From assembly GCA_017396675.1 (NCBI GenBank), contig JAFQLB010000014.1, positions 1 to 38,208 on the forward strand: 38,208 nt of DNA. Reading direction: 5' to 3'. The notes under the pieces were generated by a model that worked only from the letters and a program-made list of their open reading frames with translations, had not been told where the DNA came from and did not search any database. Of this stretch, positions 8,166-16,644 are shown piece by piece. Every line of letters begins with the position of its first letter. Within the stretch, counting starts at the first letter, position 1. The position numbers and the translations under genes are program-made. The stretch is from Lachnospiraceae bacterium (GTDB lineage: Bacteria; Bacillota; Clostridia; Lachnospirales; Lachnospiraceae).

Positions 8166-8900
8166 TTATTTGTCGGAAGCTGTAGGCGAAAGAATCAGAT
8201 GAAGCTGATTGCCGGCGTGATCGGGAACGTAAATATTCAGAGAATCCTCGGGATAGTCAAAGGAAAAATACCCGTGGACTTCATCGTAGTCGGGACGCAG
8301 CTCCTCCCCTGTCAGGGTCAGAGCATAGATACCTTCATAATCCACTCCGCTGTCCTCATCCGTGACATAGAGAAATACCTTACCCTCCGCCACGGCATGG
8401 GTGGTGACGGCAGGATGCTCCGTATCGATTCCGGTGATGGCAACCTCCCGGGTAATGTATTGCCTGTTGATCAGAGCCACCTTGATTTCAAGAAGTCCGT
8501 TCTGATCCGGGATAACGGCGTAGTCCTTTTCCCCCGTATGATAGACAGGCACGTTTTGTCCGTTCAGGCTGGCTGTCACATAGCTGACGGGCAGGAAGGA
8601 ATCCACGCTGATGCCGTATTCCTGATCCACACTGCTCTTTGCTGCCAAATCTACGGAATAGCTGGGCGGGATAAACAGGATGGGAAGCAGGGCAAACAGT
8701 ACCATCATCAGGATCAGAAGGATTTTTTGCAGTGCAAAGCGTTCTCTTCTGTAATTGGAATAGGAAGAAAGCACCTCCAAAGGGATGGTGTTGGATTCCA
8801 CTCCGCATACATCAAAGACGTTTTGAAGCATCTGATCGGCTGTCCGCATATCCAGAGAGGGGGAAGAATTGGTTTTTTCATTTTTGTCAAATACGGCCAT
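8166..8900 (-). CDS. One-pass membrane protein, possible anti-sigma factor
   Basis: 244 residues, no named family recognised. About 55 cytoplasmic residues precede one hydrophobic segment (near 57-80, LLILMMVLFALLPILFI), and about 160 residues face outward with a beta-rich, possibly Ig-like character. The gene starts 17 bp after the ECF sigma gene. A cytosolic N-domain, one membrane pass and an external sensor domain directly behind an ECF sigma gene is the classic anti-sigma arrangement, but no zinc-binding anti-sigma HxxxCxxC is seen. Function inferred from position. Confidence 0.72.
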   Translation of the reverse strand: MAVFDKNEKTNSSPSLDMRTADQMLQNVFDVCGVESNTIPLEVLSSYSNYRRERFALQKILLILMMVLFALLPILFIPPSYSVDLAAKSSVDQEYGISVDSFLPVSYVTASLNGQNVPVYHTGEKDYAVIPDQNGLLEIKVALINRQYITREVAITGIDTEHPAVTTHAVAEGKVFLYVTDEDSGVDYEGIYALTLTGEELRPDYDEVHGYFSFDYPEDSLNIYVPDHAGNQLHLILSPTASDK

Positions 8901-8917
8901 ATCCTTCTTCTCCTTTC

Positions 8918-9472
8918 TCAGGCTTTGAGTGCCTGTTTCAAACGGCCCAGACCACTGCGAAGATATCGCTTCACAGAGCTTTTGCTGATATCCATATAGG
9001 CTGCGATATCATCCACCTTCATATTCTCATAATACCGGAAAATGATGGCCTGTGACTCGGAAAAGGGGAGATTCATCACCTGCCGGATCAGAAATTGGTT
9101 ATGATCGATGGTGACCACCTGATCCTCCGGCGTCCGCTCCTCCAACAGACAATCCATGCCCTCCTTCAATGTAACGGACAGGTCATTGCTTCGCGTCTGC
9201 TTCTTGTGCATGTCGAAGCAGATGCGGAAGCAGATCTGATTCAGCCAGGAGACGAAAAGCTTGGGATCGTTTAAGGTTTTGAGATTTTTCAGTACCGATA
9301 TGTAGGTTTCCTGCAGAGCATCCTGGGCCAGATAGGAATCCTTCAGATAGTTCAGTGCAAAATGGTATTCCTTCTGATAGGTGGCGGCATAGAGCTCCGC
9401 AAAGGCGTCGCTGCTGCCTTCTCTTGCCTGCACGACCAGTTCGGCAATGTATTGAAAATCGAGTTCTGCCAT
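8918..9472 (-). CDS. ECF-type RNA polymerase sigma factor
   Basis: 184 residues with the two-domain ECF layout. Region 2 includes DAFAELYAATYQKEYHFAL and the downstream ALQETYISVLKNL. Region 4 near the end has LPFSESQAIIFRYYENMK and DIAAYMDISKSSVKRYLRSG, a helix-turn-helix for -35 recognition. Regions 1 and 3 are absent. AAGGAAG precedes the ATG. It heads a run of co-oriented genes (membrane protein, transglutaminase, pilus parts, PilT), so the simplest reading is that it controls surface genes, perhaps its own operon. The target promoter cannot be deduced. Confidence 0.9.
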   Translation of the reverse strand: MAELDFQYIAELVVQAREGSSDAFAELYAATYQKEYHFALNYLKDSYLAQDALQETYISVLKNLKTLNDPKLFVSWLNQICFRICFDMHKKQTRSNDLSVTLKEGMDCLLEERTPEDQVVTIDHNQFLIRQVMNLPFSESQAIIFRYYENMKVDDIAAYMDISKSSVKRYLRSGLGRLKQALKA

Positions 9473-9529
9473 AAAATCTTCCTTATTCTTATAAAAACGG
9501 GGGAGGTGTTATGGTGTTGCAGGAACGTC

Positions 9530-10222
9530 TCAAAGAGAGATATTGGCGATATTGGCATTGGACAGGGAGATCAAATCGGTGATGGTCTCCACGCCGTCTG
9601 TGCCGCTGAAGGCAGTGCCGTAGCTGTATTCCAGAGGAGGATTCTCCGAATTGGAATTGTGCGCCCTGATCTTTTGAGCCACCCGGGTCAGAAACACTTC
9701 CAGCTGTTCCGGTGTGGAGGATTCAAATACGGCCAGAAATTTGTTGCCGCCGTTGCGCCCCACAAAGCAGAGATCCACAGAGGTCAGCTTTAAGATATTG
9801 GAAAAATCACGAATCACCTCGTCTCCCTTCAGATGTCCGTAGAGACGGTTGATCTCCGCCAGATTGGTCAGCTCCAGCATAATACATCCGATGTCTCCCG
9901 GCAGAGGCTTACCCTGATATTTGGAGATCAGAATGTCACAGCTGTATCGGTTGGCAATTCCCGCCAGAGGATCGGAATGCACCGCAAAGTCCAGTTCCCG
10001 ATAGTCCTTGCGATAGGAGGAAATAAAACTCAGATCCCAGAAAATAAAGAGATAGGAGACACCTACCACACTCCAAAGGAGGAAGCACAGGATACGGACA
10101 TGCAGATTGGTCCCGGCCAGATGATAGATCTCGGGATCGGTAAACAGGACGACCAGACTTACAATCGCATAGACAATGAACAGAATCAGCTGAAATGTCT
10201 TGATTCGCTTAAAATTTTTCAT
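9530..10222 (-). CDS. Membrane GGDEF-domain protein, degenerate active site
   Basis: 230 residues: two hydrophobic segments at about 10-28 and 43-63, then a GGDEF domain from about residue 80 (SDPLAGIANR, matching the DxLTGLxNR entry motif). The signature loop reads GRNGGNKF, so GGDEF is GGNKF at 158-162. Asp/Glu at the third and fourth positions bind metal and catalyse cyclisation, so c-di-GMP synthesis is unlikely; such domains often bind GTP or act as scaffolds. It is divergent from the adhesin gene across a 338-bp region and precedes the sigma gene by 57 bp, so it may be cotranscribed with the pilus run. Confidence 0.88.
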   Translation of the reverse strand: MKNFKRIKTFQLILFIVYAIVSLVVLFTDPEIYHLAGTNLHVRILCFLLWSVVGVSYLFIFWDLSFISSYRKDYRELDFAVHSDPLAGIANRYSCDILISKYQGKPLPGDIGCIMLELTNLAEINRLYGHLKGDEVIRDFSNILKLTSVDLCFVGRNGGNKFLAVFESSTPEQLEVFLTRVAQKIRAHNSNSENPPLEYSYGTAFSGTDGVETITDLISLSNANIANISL

Positions 10223-10560
10223 AAAATATCCCGGAAATCCTTTCTAAAATACTCTGTGTGCTCTGTGTGCCGTCCTGTTTGCACAGAGCTTACAGGAGAC
10301 TTTTTGAGCAGCCAACTCCAATATAGCATAAGGATTTATCAAACACCAGTATTTTCGACAGAATTTTACAAATCGTTCGTGATTGTCGAAAAAAATGGTT
10401 TTTTAAAAAAAATTTATATTTTTATGGTCCTTTTTGGATGTTGGGTCTGTCTTACATAGCAAAAGGCAAAATATGGAGCTATTGGCAAAATTCACAAAGA
10501 ACAATCAAAGCTGATTGTGCCCATCGCTCACATTGCGAACAAAAGAAAAGGAGAAAAGAG
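10223..10560. promoter_or_regulatory. Divergent control region with two Spo0A-box matches
   Basis: This 338-bp region separates the GGNKF protein gene from the adhesin gene. It holds TTCGACA at 10354-10360 and TGTCGAA at 10384-10390, both exact copies of the 7-bp Spo0A core in opposite orientation and 30 bp apart, followed by long A and T tracts at 10389-10431. There is also a perfect tandem 9-bp repeat, CTCTGTGTG, at 10252-10269. I could not fix a convincing promoter for either gene. The adhesin leader is probably about 100 nt; I looked for a c-di-GMP riboswitch there and could not support one. Confidence 0.5.
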
Positions 10561-13500
10561 ATGAACAGAGTCTGGAAGCGTTGGATGGCCATCGCGCTGG
10601 CCGTGGTACTGGTAGGATCCAGCGGAATCTTTACCTGGACCGGAGCACTGGAAGCTACGGAAGAGGAAGTGGCTCAGGTATCTGAGGAGCCTCCCGTAGA
10701 GGAGCCTGCTGCGGAGCCTGTGGAGGAAGCACCTCAGGAGATCCTCCTTCCTGCGGAAGGTGAGACGCCTGTAGAAGTAGAAGGCGAAGCGCCTGCGCAA
10801 GCGGAAGGAGAAGCGCCTGCGCAAGCGGAAGGCGAAGCGTCTGCGCAAGCGGAAGGCGAAGTGCCTGCGCAAGCGGAAGGAGAAGCGTCTGCGCAAGCGG
10901 AAGGCGAAGCACCTGCACAGGCAGAAGCCGGGACGTCGGCAGAAGCAGAAGCTAAGACACCTGCCGGGACGCAGGAGCTGGAAGCGGCTTCTTCCGCTAA
11001 TGAAGCTGCTGCAGAGGAAGCTTCGGAGGTGACGGAAGAGGCCACTGAGGAAGAGAAGGAAGAAGAGGCGTCTGAAGAAGAGGAAGAAGAGACGTCTGAG
11101 GAGGAAGAAGCGGAAGAGAAGGAAGAGAAGTATCCTGCCGCCTCCGTTACCGCAAGAGCCTCTGACGGCGCCGTGATCACTGTCAGTGCCCCGGAAGGCG
11201 CTTTGCCGGAGGGCTTTGGTGTGACGGCGGTTCCGGTGAGCTCCGATCATCTGATCGCAGCCATTGAGGCGGCGGAAAATGCGCAGGTGGTGAAGATCGT
11301 CAGCTACGATATCACCATTTATGATAAGGAAGGCAGAGAGATCCAGCCTCTCATACCGGTCAACGTCAGTCTGTCGGGAACCGGTCTGGAGGGCAGTGCC
11401 TCCGTATATCATACCTCTGACGGAGCATCGGATACCTCCAGGGTGGCTACCGTATCGGACGGAAACAATCCCTCCTTTACGGCGGGAAGCTTCAGTACCT
11501 GGACCTTCACCCAGACCAGAAGGCAGGAGGAGCCAAAGGGAGTCACAGCACAAAAAAGCACCCATCCCCTGTATCTTTACACCCTGCTGCCGGGACTGAA
11601 GAACGCAGGAAGTGGAAATGCAAACGAATACTGGAACGGTATGGGAGAGGGAAGCATTACGGCCATTGCCCCTTTCCAGCAGGTATTGATTACCGACGTG
11701 GGAACACCCATCGTTCCCATGCCCCAGTTCAGTCTGCCTGGTAACTATCCAAGCATCACCAGTGAAGGGGAAAGCTATACCTATGCTTCCGGGGGTACGG
11801 CGGCGGGCACGTACACCATCACCTGGGATCGGGTGGTAGTGGCCAACGGCGCCAATGCGGGGTACAACAACTATAATAGAGTAGTGCCTTCGGGAACCTA
11901 CACCTATCATCTGGACGGTCATGTAACACTGCATTCCGTCAACTACGCACAGGTGGATTTTAAAGTGCAGCAGCCGGAGTCTGCCGACTTTACACAGAGC
12001 AAATCTGTACGGGTAGAGACGGGTACGAGAGAGAGTGACGTGAGGAACTACGCACCTTCCATGGAAGAGAAGAACGTTTCCGGGATCAGCTACACCTTTG
12101 ACGGCTGGTATCGTGATGAAGCCTGTACGGAGAAGGTGAACTGGAGCAGACAGCGCACCATTGATTCCAACACTGTCTACTACGGCAAATACGTGCCGGA
12201 ATCCAGTTCTGCAGCGGTTACCGTTACGGCGGCTTCCGCAAGCAGACCATATGACGGAAGGGCACTTACCAACGACCAGATCAGCTGGTCCGGACTGCCT
12301 GCAGGCTACACGGCAGAAGCAAAGATGACTGCAGAGTCCACTATTACGAATGAGGGAACGGTTCGGAACCGGATAGATAGCTATGTAATCAGAAACGGCA
12401 ACGGACAGGATGTAACCAACTTCTTCACCAATGTAAACAAGGTAGATGGTACCCTCACCGTAACACCGGCGCCCTTGACGGTGCGCTCGGAAAGCGGCGA
12501 AAAGAAGTACGACGGCACACCGCTGACGAAAGCGGGTGTGACCGTAGAGGGACTGGTTGGAGGAGAGACACTTACCGCTGTGGCCACAGGCAGTCAGACG
12601 GTGGTGGGAAGCTCTGCCAACCAAATAGAGCTGACCTGGGATGGAACAGCAAAAGAAGACAATTACACAGTAACCACAGTGGAAGGAAAACTGACGGTAA
12701 CCCCTCTGGCAGAGTCGGAGAAGGCGGAGTTGACCGTAAGAGCAGCCGACGGCCTTCGTACCTATAACGGGGAAGAGCAGAGTGTGACCGGTCTGCAGGG
12801 TGCCGATGGGGCAGGTGTGGTAACCGTTTCCGTGGGCGATGTATCCTACAAGGTCAGTGGATTGTCCGCTTCCGGCTCCGGTAAGGATGCAGGAAGCTAC
12901 CCTGTCATCGTCACCGGTACAGCCCTGGTCGAAGATGCGCAGGGCAACGATGTGACGGATCAGTTCAGGGTGGTGAAGGAAGAAGGAACTCTGACCATCG
13001 GAAAGAAGACGGTGACCCTGACCTCGGGAAGCGCCTCCAAGCAGTTTGATGGAACTGCTCTGAAGGAAGAAACCGTTTCCGAAGAGGGATTTGTACAGGG
13101 AGAAGGAGCTGTATACAGCAATTTTGCAGAGAGGACGCTTTTCGGCTCCACCGAGAATACCTTTACCTATACATTAAAGGATAATACCAAGGCAGAGAAC
13201 TACGATATCAATGTGGTATGCGGAAGACTGACAATCACCGTATTTGACAGGGTGACGGTCTACATTACCGGAAACAGTGGTACATTTACCTATGACGGAA
13301 CGGAAAAGAGCGTTTCCGGCTATACCGTTACGGTCAGTGATGAGGGCAGAGGCTACAGCGAAGCCGATTTCACCTTTACGGGAACAGCTGCGGTGAGCGG
13401 AACACAGCCGGGAACCTACCACATGGGTCTGACCGCGGCTATGTTTGAGAATACCAATGAGAACTTTGACAACGTGAAGTTTGTGGTAACGGACGGCGGA

Positions 13501-16422
13501 TTGACCGTTGAGCCCATTCAGGAAGCGGTGGTTGTAACCCTTCGCGGAAACAGCGCCACCTTTACCTACGACGGAACACAGAAGAGTGTTTCCGGCTACG
13601 AAGTGGTAAGCATCAGCCATGAAGCCTATACGGCAAATGACTTCGTCTATAACGGAACCGCCGAAGTGACTGCAACGGAAGCGGGAGAAGACTATCCTAT
13701 GGGTCTTACGGCAGAGGGCTTTGTCAATACCAATGACAATTTTGCCAATGTGACCTTTGTGGTGGAGGACGGAAGTCTGACCATTGAGAAGAGAGCCATT
13801 ACCGTGAAGGCACGGAATGCCTATAAGGTGTATGACGGAACGCCTCTGGAAGCGCCTGCAGAGGTGGATGTGGTCTATGAGGGAGCCACAGGGCTGTTGG
13901 CCGGACACACAGTGGAAGCAGAGGTGACCGGCAGTGTGACAAACGTTGTGGATTCACCGCAGGCAAGTGTAATCACGGAAAACAGTATTTACATCCGGGA
14001 TGCCCAGGGAAGCAACGTCAGTGCCAACTATATCGTAACACGGGAGGAGGGCACACTGACCATCAAGCAGAGACAAATTATCCTTGTCTCCGCAACAGAT
14101 ACCAAGGAGTTTGACGGAACCCCTCTGACCAGAAATACACAGGAGGATGTATGGCAGGGAACCTATGGTGACGGATGGCTGGGAACGGAGAAGATCCGCT
14201 ATGCCTTTGACGAAAGTGCCAGCATCACCTATCCCGCCTCCGTGACAGGAATCGAGAGTGTAGATAATACCTTTACGGTAGTCAACGAGGATGGAAGTGA
14301 GTTTAAGGATTCGAATTATAACATCGGCCGTCAATTCGGAACACTTTCCGTTACGGAGCCTGAGGAGAAGCAGATTCTGACTGTGACGGCAAACAGTGAT
14401 ACCTTCCTGTTTGACGGCAGTGAAAAGAGGGTGACGGGTCTGGTAAGCAACACCGTTACCGTGGAGACAGCAAAGGGCGATGTGACCTACACCGTAGAGG
14501 GTGTGACGACCGTCGGTACGGGAACCGACGCCGGAACCTATGAGGTTTTGCCGGAGCTGCCTGACAATCACCGCGTCTTGGATGCACAGGGAACTGACGT
14601 TACCGGATTATTTGAGGTGCTGGTGCGTAAGGGCAGCCTCACCATAGAAAAGAGAAAAGTGATTCTGACTTCCCCGTCCATCACCAAGGTATATGACGGA
14701 GCTCCCATTACGGGCTATGATACGGTGACAGTGACCGGAGACGGATGGGCGCCTGTGGATCTGGACGAGTCCCAGAATGCAGGAGGCGGAATCAAATACT
14801 GGAACTTTGCTTACAACGGAACGGATGCGGATGTCATGCGTATGGAAAACGGGTTTGACTATGAGATTGCCAACAAGCCCAGATCCAATCCGGAGTTTGA
14901 CAGCTATTACGCAACCAATTACGACATTGAGTATCAGCCGGGAATTCTGGAGATCACTTCTCCCGGCAGCGTAGTGGTAGAAATCACGGGAAATACGGAT
15001 ACCGTTAGCTACACCGGTAAGGAGCAGTCCGTATCCGGCTACGACATCCGGATCATCCAGGAGGATGGCGGAGCATACACGGAGGAGGATCTGCAGGTAA
15101 CCGTATCCCGTATTGAGGCGTCGGCCTCAGGCACCGATGTGGGAGAATACCCCATGGGTCTTACGGCAGATGCATTCAGGAATGTAAATCCTAATTTTAA
15201 GGATGTGGAGATCCGCGTGACGGATGGTAAGCTGACCGTTCAGCCTGCCAGAGTGTTGGTAGAGATCGACGGCCGCCATGTGACTGAGGTGTATGACGGA
15301 TGGACCAAGGGAGTTGGCTACGATGTGACGATCTCCTATCCTGACGGTACTCCGGCAACGGAATATACAGAGGCGGATTTTGAGAGAAATGTATCCTGGA
15401 TCAACCAGACTTATCCCGGTTCCTGGACCTTCCCTCTGGATATCGTAAACTTTAAAAACATCAATACCAACTATGATGTGGAATTCAGAACCACCGACGG
15501 ATCGCTGACCATCCTTAAGCGGCCCATTACACTCAGATCCATCGATATCAGCTATCTGGATGCACCTAAGGATACGGTATTTACACCTGTTTGGGCGGAC
15601 GGAATGGTATACGTGGCGGAAGGCAGCTTTGTAGATGCGGCTTGGGATGAGAGTGCAGGTATTAAGTACACGATGACGGGAAATGTCAGCAGAGCCACCT
15701 CTCCCGGGGAAAATACCTTTGAGGTGACGGATGAAAGCGGCAGGGATTTCCTGAATAAAAACTATATTGTAACAAAGGAATACGGAGTCCTGACGGTGGA
15801 GGAAAGCTATCAGCTTACCGTCAACTATGTCTACAGTGACGGATCTCAGGCGGCAGAGCCCTTCACGGGACTGTACGGCTATAATGAGACAGTATCCGTG
15901 GATTCCCCGGTGATTGAGGGCTATACCTACGATATCAGCAGAGTAGAGGCGGTTATGACGGGTGACATGGTACTCACCGTTACCTACCTGGCCAATCCCG
16001 TACCGGTACCTGTACCGACAGATCCGGCGGATCCCGTGGATCCTGTACCTCCCGTAGATCCTGCAGATCCGGCAGATCCCGTACCTCCCGTAGAGCCGGG
16101 TCCTGAACCCGATCCCGTCGTACCCCCTGCGGTTACGCCGGTAACACCGGATCCGGTACCCGTACCTCCCACACCGGTAGCGGTACAGGCTACAGTGGAT
16201 GACGCGGGCAATGTAGAGCTGGTTACCATTGAAGATACGGAAACACCTTTGGCGGACATTGATCTGTTTGAGCATTTCTGCAATATTCTCCCGCTGCTGT
16301 TCATGCTGGGAGCCATGCTGATCATGCTGTTCTATACCAAGGATATGAAAGCCATTCAGGTAAGAATCTTCGAGCTGCGCGAGAAGCTGGAGGATGACGA
16401 ATATAACGGTTACGGAAGATAA
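10561..16422 (+). CDS. Giant MBG-repeat surface adhesin (1953 aa)
   Basis: Secreted, membrane-anchored surface protein. Layout: signal peptide about 1-31; Glu/Ala/Pro-rich stalk about 32-190, including six 8-residue copies of the GEAPAQAE type; a beta domain about 195-320; an InlB-repeat-like segment ending near 555 (VNWSRQRTIDSNTVYYGKY); about 13 tandem MBG/Ig-like units of 85-120 residues marked by YDGT-type motifs; a MucBP-like unit starting YQLTVNYVYSDGS; a Pro/Val/Asp spacer; a C-terminal helix about 1908-1926 and a 27-residue charged tail. There is no LPXTG motif; the pre-helix ETPLADIDLFEHFC resembles a C-terminus I know from other Lachnospiraceae surface proteins. ATG 10561 follows AAAGGAG and opens a proper signal peptide. 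Likely binds mucin, glycan or surfaces; ligand unknown. Confidence 0.9.
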   Translation: MNRVWKRWMAIALAVVLVGSSGIFTWTGALEATEEEVAQVSEEPPVEEPAAEPVEEAPQEILLPAEGETPVEVEGEAPAQAEGEAPAQAEGEASAQAEGEVPAQAEGEASAQAEGEAPAQAEAGTSAEAEAKTPAGTQELEAASSANEAAAEEASEVTEEATEEEKEEEASEEEEEETSEEEEAEEKEEKYPAASVTARASDGAVITVSAPEGALPEGFGVTAVPVSSDHLIAAIEAAENAQVVKIVSYDITIYDKEGREIQPLIPVNVSLSGTGLEGSASVYHTSDGASDTSRVATVSDGNNPSFTAGSFSTWTFTQTRRQEEPKGVTAQKSTHPLYLYTLLPGLKNAGSGNANEYWNGMGEGSITAIAPFQQVLITDVGTPIVPMPQFSLPGNYPSITSEGESYTYASGGTAAGTYTITWDRVVVANGANAGYNNYNRVVPSGTYTYHLDGHVTLHSVNYAQVDFKVQQPESADFTQSKSVRVETGTRESDVRNYAPSMEEKNVSGISYTFDGWYRDEACTEKVNWSRQRTIDSNTVYYGKYVPESSSAAVTVTAASASRPYDGRALTNDQISWSGLPAGYTAEAKMTAESTITNEGTVRNRIDSYVIRNGNGQDVTNFFTNVNKVDGTLTVTPAPLTVRSESGEKKYDGTPLTKAGVTVEGLVGGETLTAVATGSQTVVGSSANQIELTWDGTAKEDNYTVTTVEGKLTVTPLAESEKAELTVRAADGLRTYNGEEQSVTGLQGADGAGVVTVSVGDVSYKVSGLSASGSGKDAGSYPVIVTGTALVEDAQGNDVTDQFRVVKEEGTLTIGKKTVTLTSGSASKQFDGTALKEETVSEEGFVQGEGAVYSNFAERTLFGSTENTFTYTLKDNTKAENYDINVVCGRLTITVFDRVTVYITGNSGTFTYDGTEKSVSGYTVTVSDEGRGYSEADFTFTGTAAVSGTQPGTYHMGLTAAMFENTNENFDNVKFVVTDGGLTVEPIQEAVVVTLRGNSATFTYDGTQKSVSGYEVVSISHEAYTANDFVYNGTAEVTATEAGEDYPMGLTAEGFVNTNDNFANVTFVVEDGSLTIEKRAITVKARNAYKVYDGTPLEAPAEVDVVYEGATGLLAGHTVEAEVTGSVTNVVDSPQASVITENSIYIRDAQGSNVSANYIVTREEGTLTIKQRQIILVSATDTKEFDGTPLTRNTQEDVWQGTYGDGWLGTEKIRYAFDESASITYPASVTGIESVDNTFTVVNEDGSEFKDSNYNIGRQFGTLSVTEPEEKQILTVTANSDTFLFDGSEKRVTGLVSNTVTVETAKGDVTYTVEGVTTVGTGTDAGTYEVLPELPDNHRVLDAQGTDVTGLFEVLVRKGSLTIEKRKVILTSPSITKVYDGAPITGYDTVTVTGDGWAPVDLDESQNAGGGIKYWNFAYNGTDADVMRMENGFDYEIANKPRSNPEFDSYYATNYDIEYQPGILEITSPGSVVVEITGNTDTVSYTGKEQSVSGYDIRIIQEDGGAYTEEDLQVTVSRIEASASGTDVGEYPMGLTADAFRNVNPNFKDVEIRVTDGKLTVQPARVLVEIDGRHVTEVYDGWTKGVGYDVTISYPDGTPATEYTEADFERNVSWINQTYPGSWTFPLDIVNFKNINTNYDVEFRTTDGSLTILKRPITLRSIDISYLDAPKDTVFTPVWADGMVYVAEGSFVDAAWDESAGIKYTMTGNVSRATSPGENTFEVTDESGRDFLNKNYIVTKEYGVLTVEESYQLTVNYVYSDGSQAAEPFTGLYGYNETVSVDSPVIEGYTYDISRVEAVMTGDMVLTVTYLANPVPVPVPTDPADPVDPVPPVDPADPADPVPPVEPGPEPDPVVPPAVTPVTPDPVPVPPTPVAVQATVDDAGNVELVTIEDTETPLADIDLFEHFCNILPLLFMLGAMLIMLFYTKDMKAIQVRIFELREKLEDDEYNGYGR
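10783..10926 (+). repeat. Six tandem 24-bp coding repeats in the adhesin stalk
   Basis: Six in-frame copies of a 24-bp unit encoding Gly-Glu-X-Pro/Ser-Ala-Gln-Ala-Glu start at 10783, 10807, 10831, 10855, 10879 and 10903. The first five are nearly identical and the last is diverged. Near-identity at DNA level suggests recent slippage or recombination, so copy number probably varies between strains. Confidence 0.92.
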
Positions 16423-16435
16423 GGAGGAGAGAACA

Positions 16436-16633
16436 ATGTGGGGTCAATTATACGCTTTGTTTCATGACAGCTGGGCTGTATGCTTCTGGACGCCTCCGGC
16501 GTTTCTGGTAGGTCTTTTGATGATCGTTACGGGTCTGGTTCATTGGAGGAACCAGAGAAAGCGTGAAAAGGATTTTGTCAAGGAGCAGGAGGAACGCCTG
16601 GAAGGTAAAATCGGAGAAACCATCAGCGCATAA
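16436..16633 (+). CDS. Small membrane protein behind the adhesin
   Basis: 65 residues: short N-terminus, one hydrophobic helix about 17-36 (FWTPPAFLVGLLMIVTGLVHW), then a charged Lys/Glu helix (RKREKDFVKEQEERLEGKIG). No family recognised. ATG 16436 follows TAAGGAGGAGAG, one of the strongest ribosome sites in the window, and lies 13 bp after the adhesin stop, so expression is high and coupled. The single helix plus cytoplasmic charged coiled-coil-like tail matches the next gene, suggesting a paired complex, perhaps anchoring or exporting the adhesin (inference). Confidence 0.8.
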   Translation: MWGQLYALFHDSWAVCFWTPPAFLVGLLMIVTGLVHWRNQRKREKDFVKEQEERLEGKIGETISA

Positions 16634-16644
16634 GGAGGAGAGAA

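Noticed and set aside
7295..8999. Two long plus-strand frames opposite the transglutaminase and the possible anti-sigma gene
   Set aside because: Opposite strand has lipobox and transglutaminase triad; composition of the plus frames is non-protein-like.
10441..10560. c-di-GMP riboswitch in the adhesin leader
   Set aside because: Considered because of the c-di-GMP context; the conserved core blocks and tetraloop-receptor layout of class I or the class II pseudoknot were not found.
10528..12624. 698-residue reading frame antisense to the adhesin
   Set aside because: It runs opposite a signal-peptide-bearing repeat gene with strong ribosome site, and its amino-acid composition (Arg, Leu, Cys, His) is a mirror of the adhesin's codons.
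15127..16275. 382-residue minus-strand reading frame under the adhesin 3' half
   Set aside because: Shadow of the repeat-rich adhesin; no ribosome site or recognizable domain.
10561..16422. LPXTG sortase substrate
   Set aside because: No LPXTG-like motif precedes the C-terminal helix, and the tail is longer than a sortase signal.
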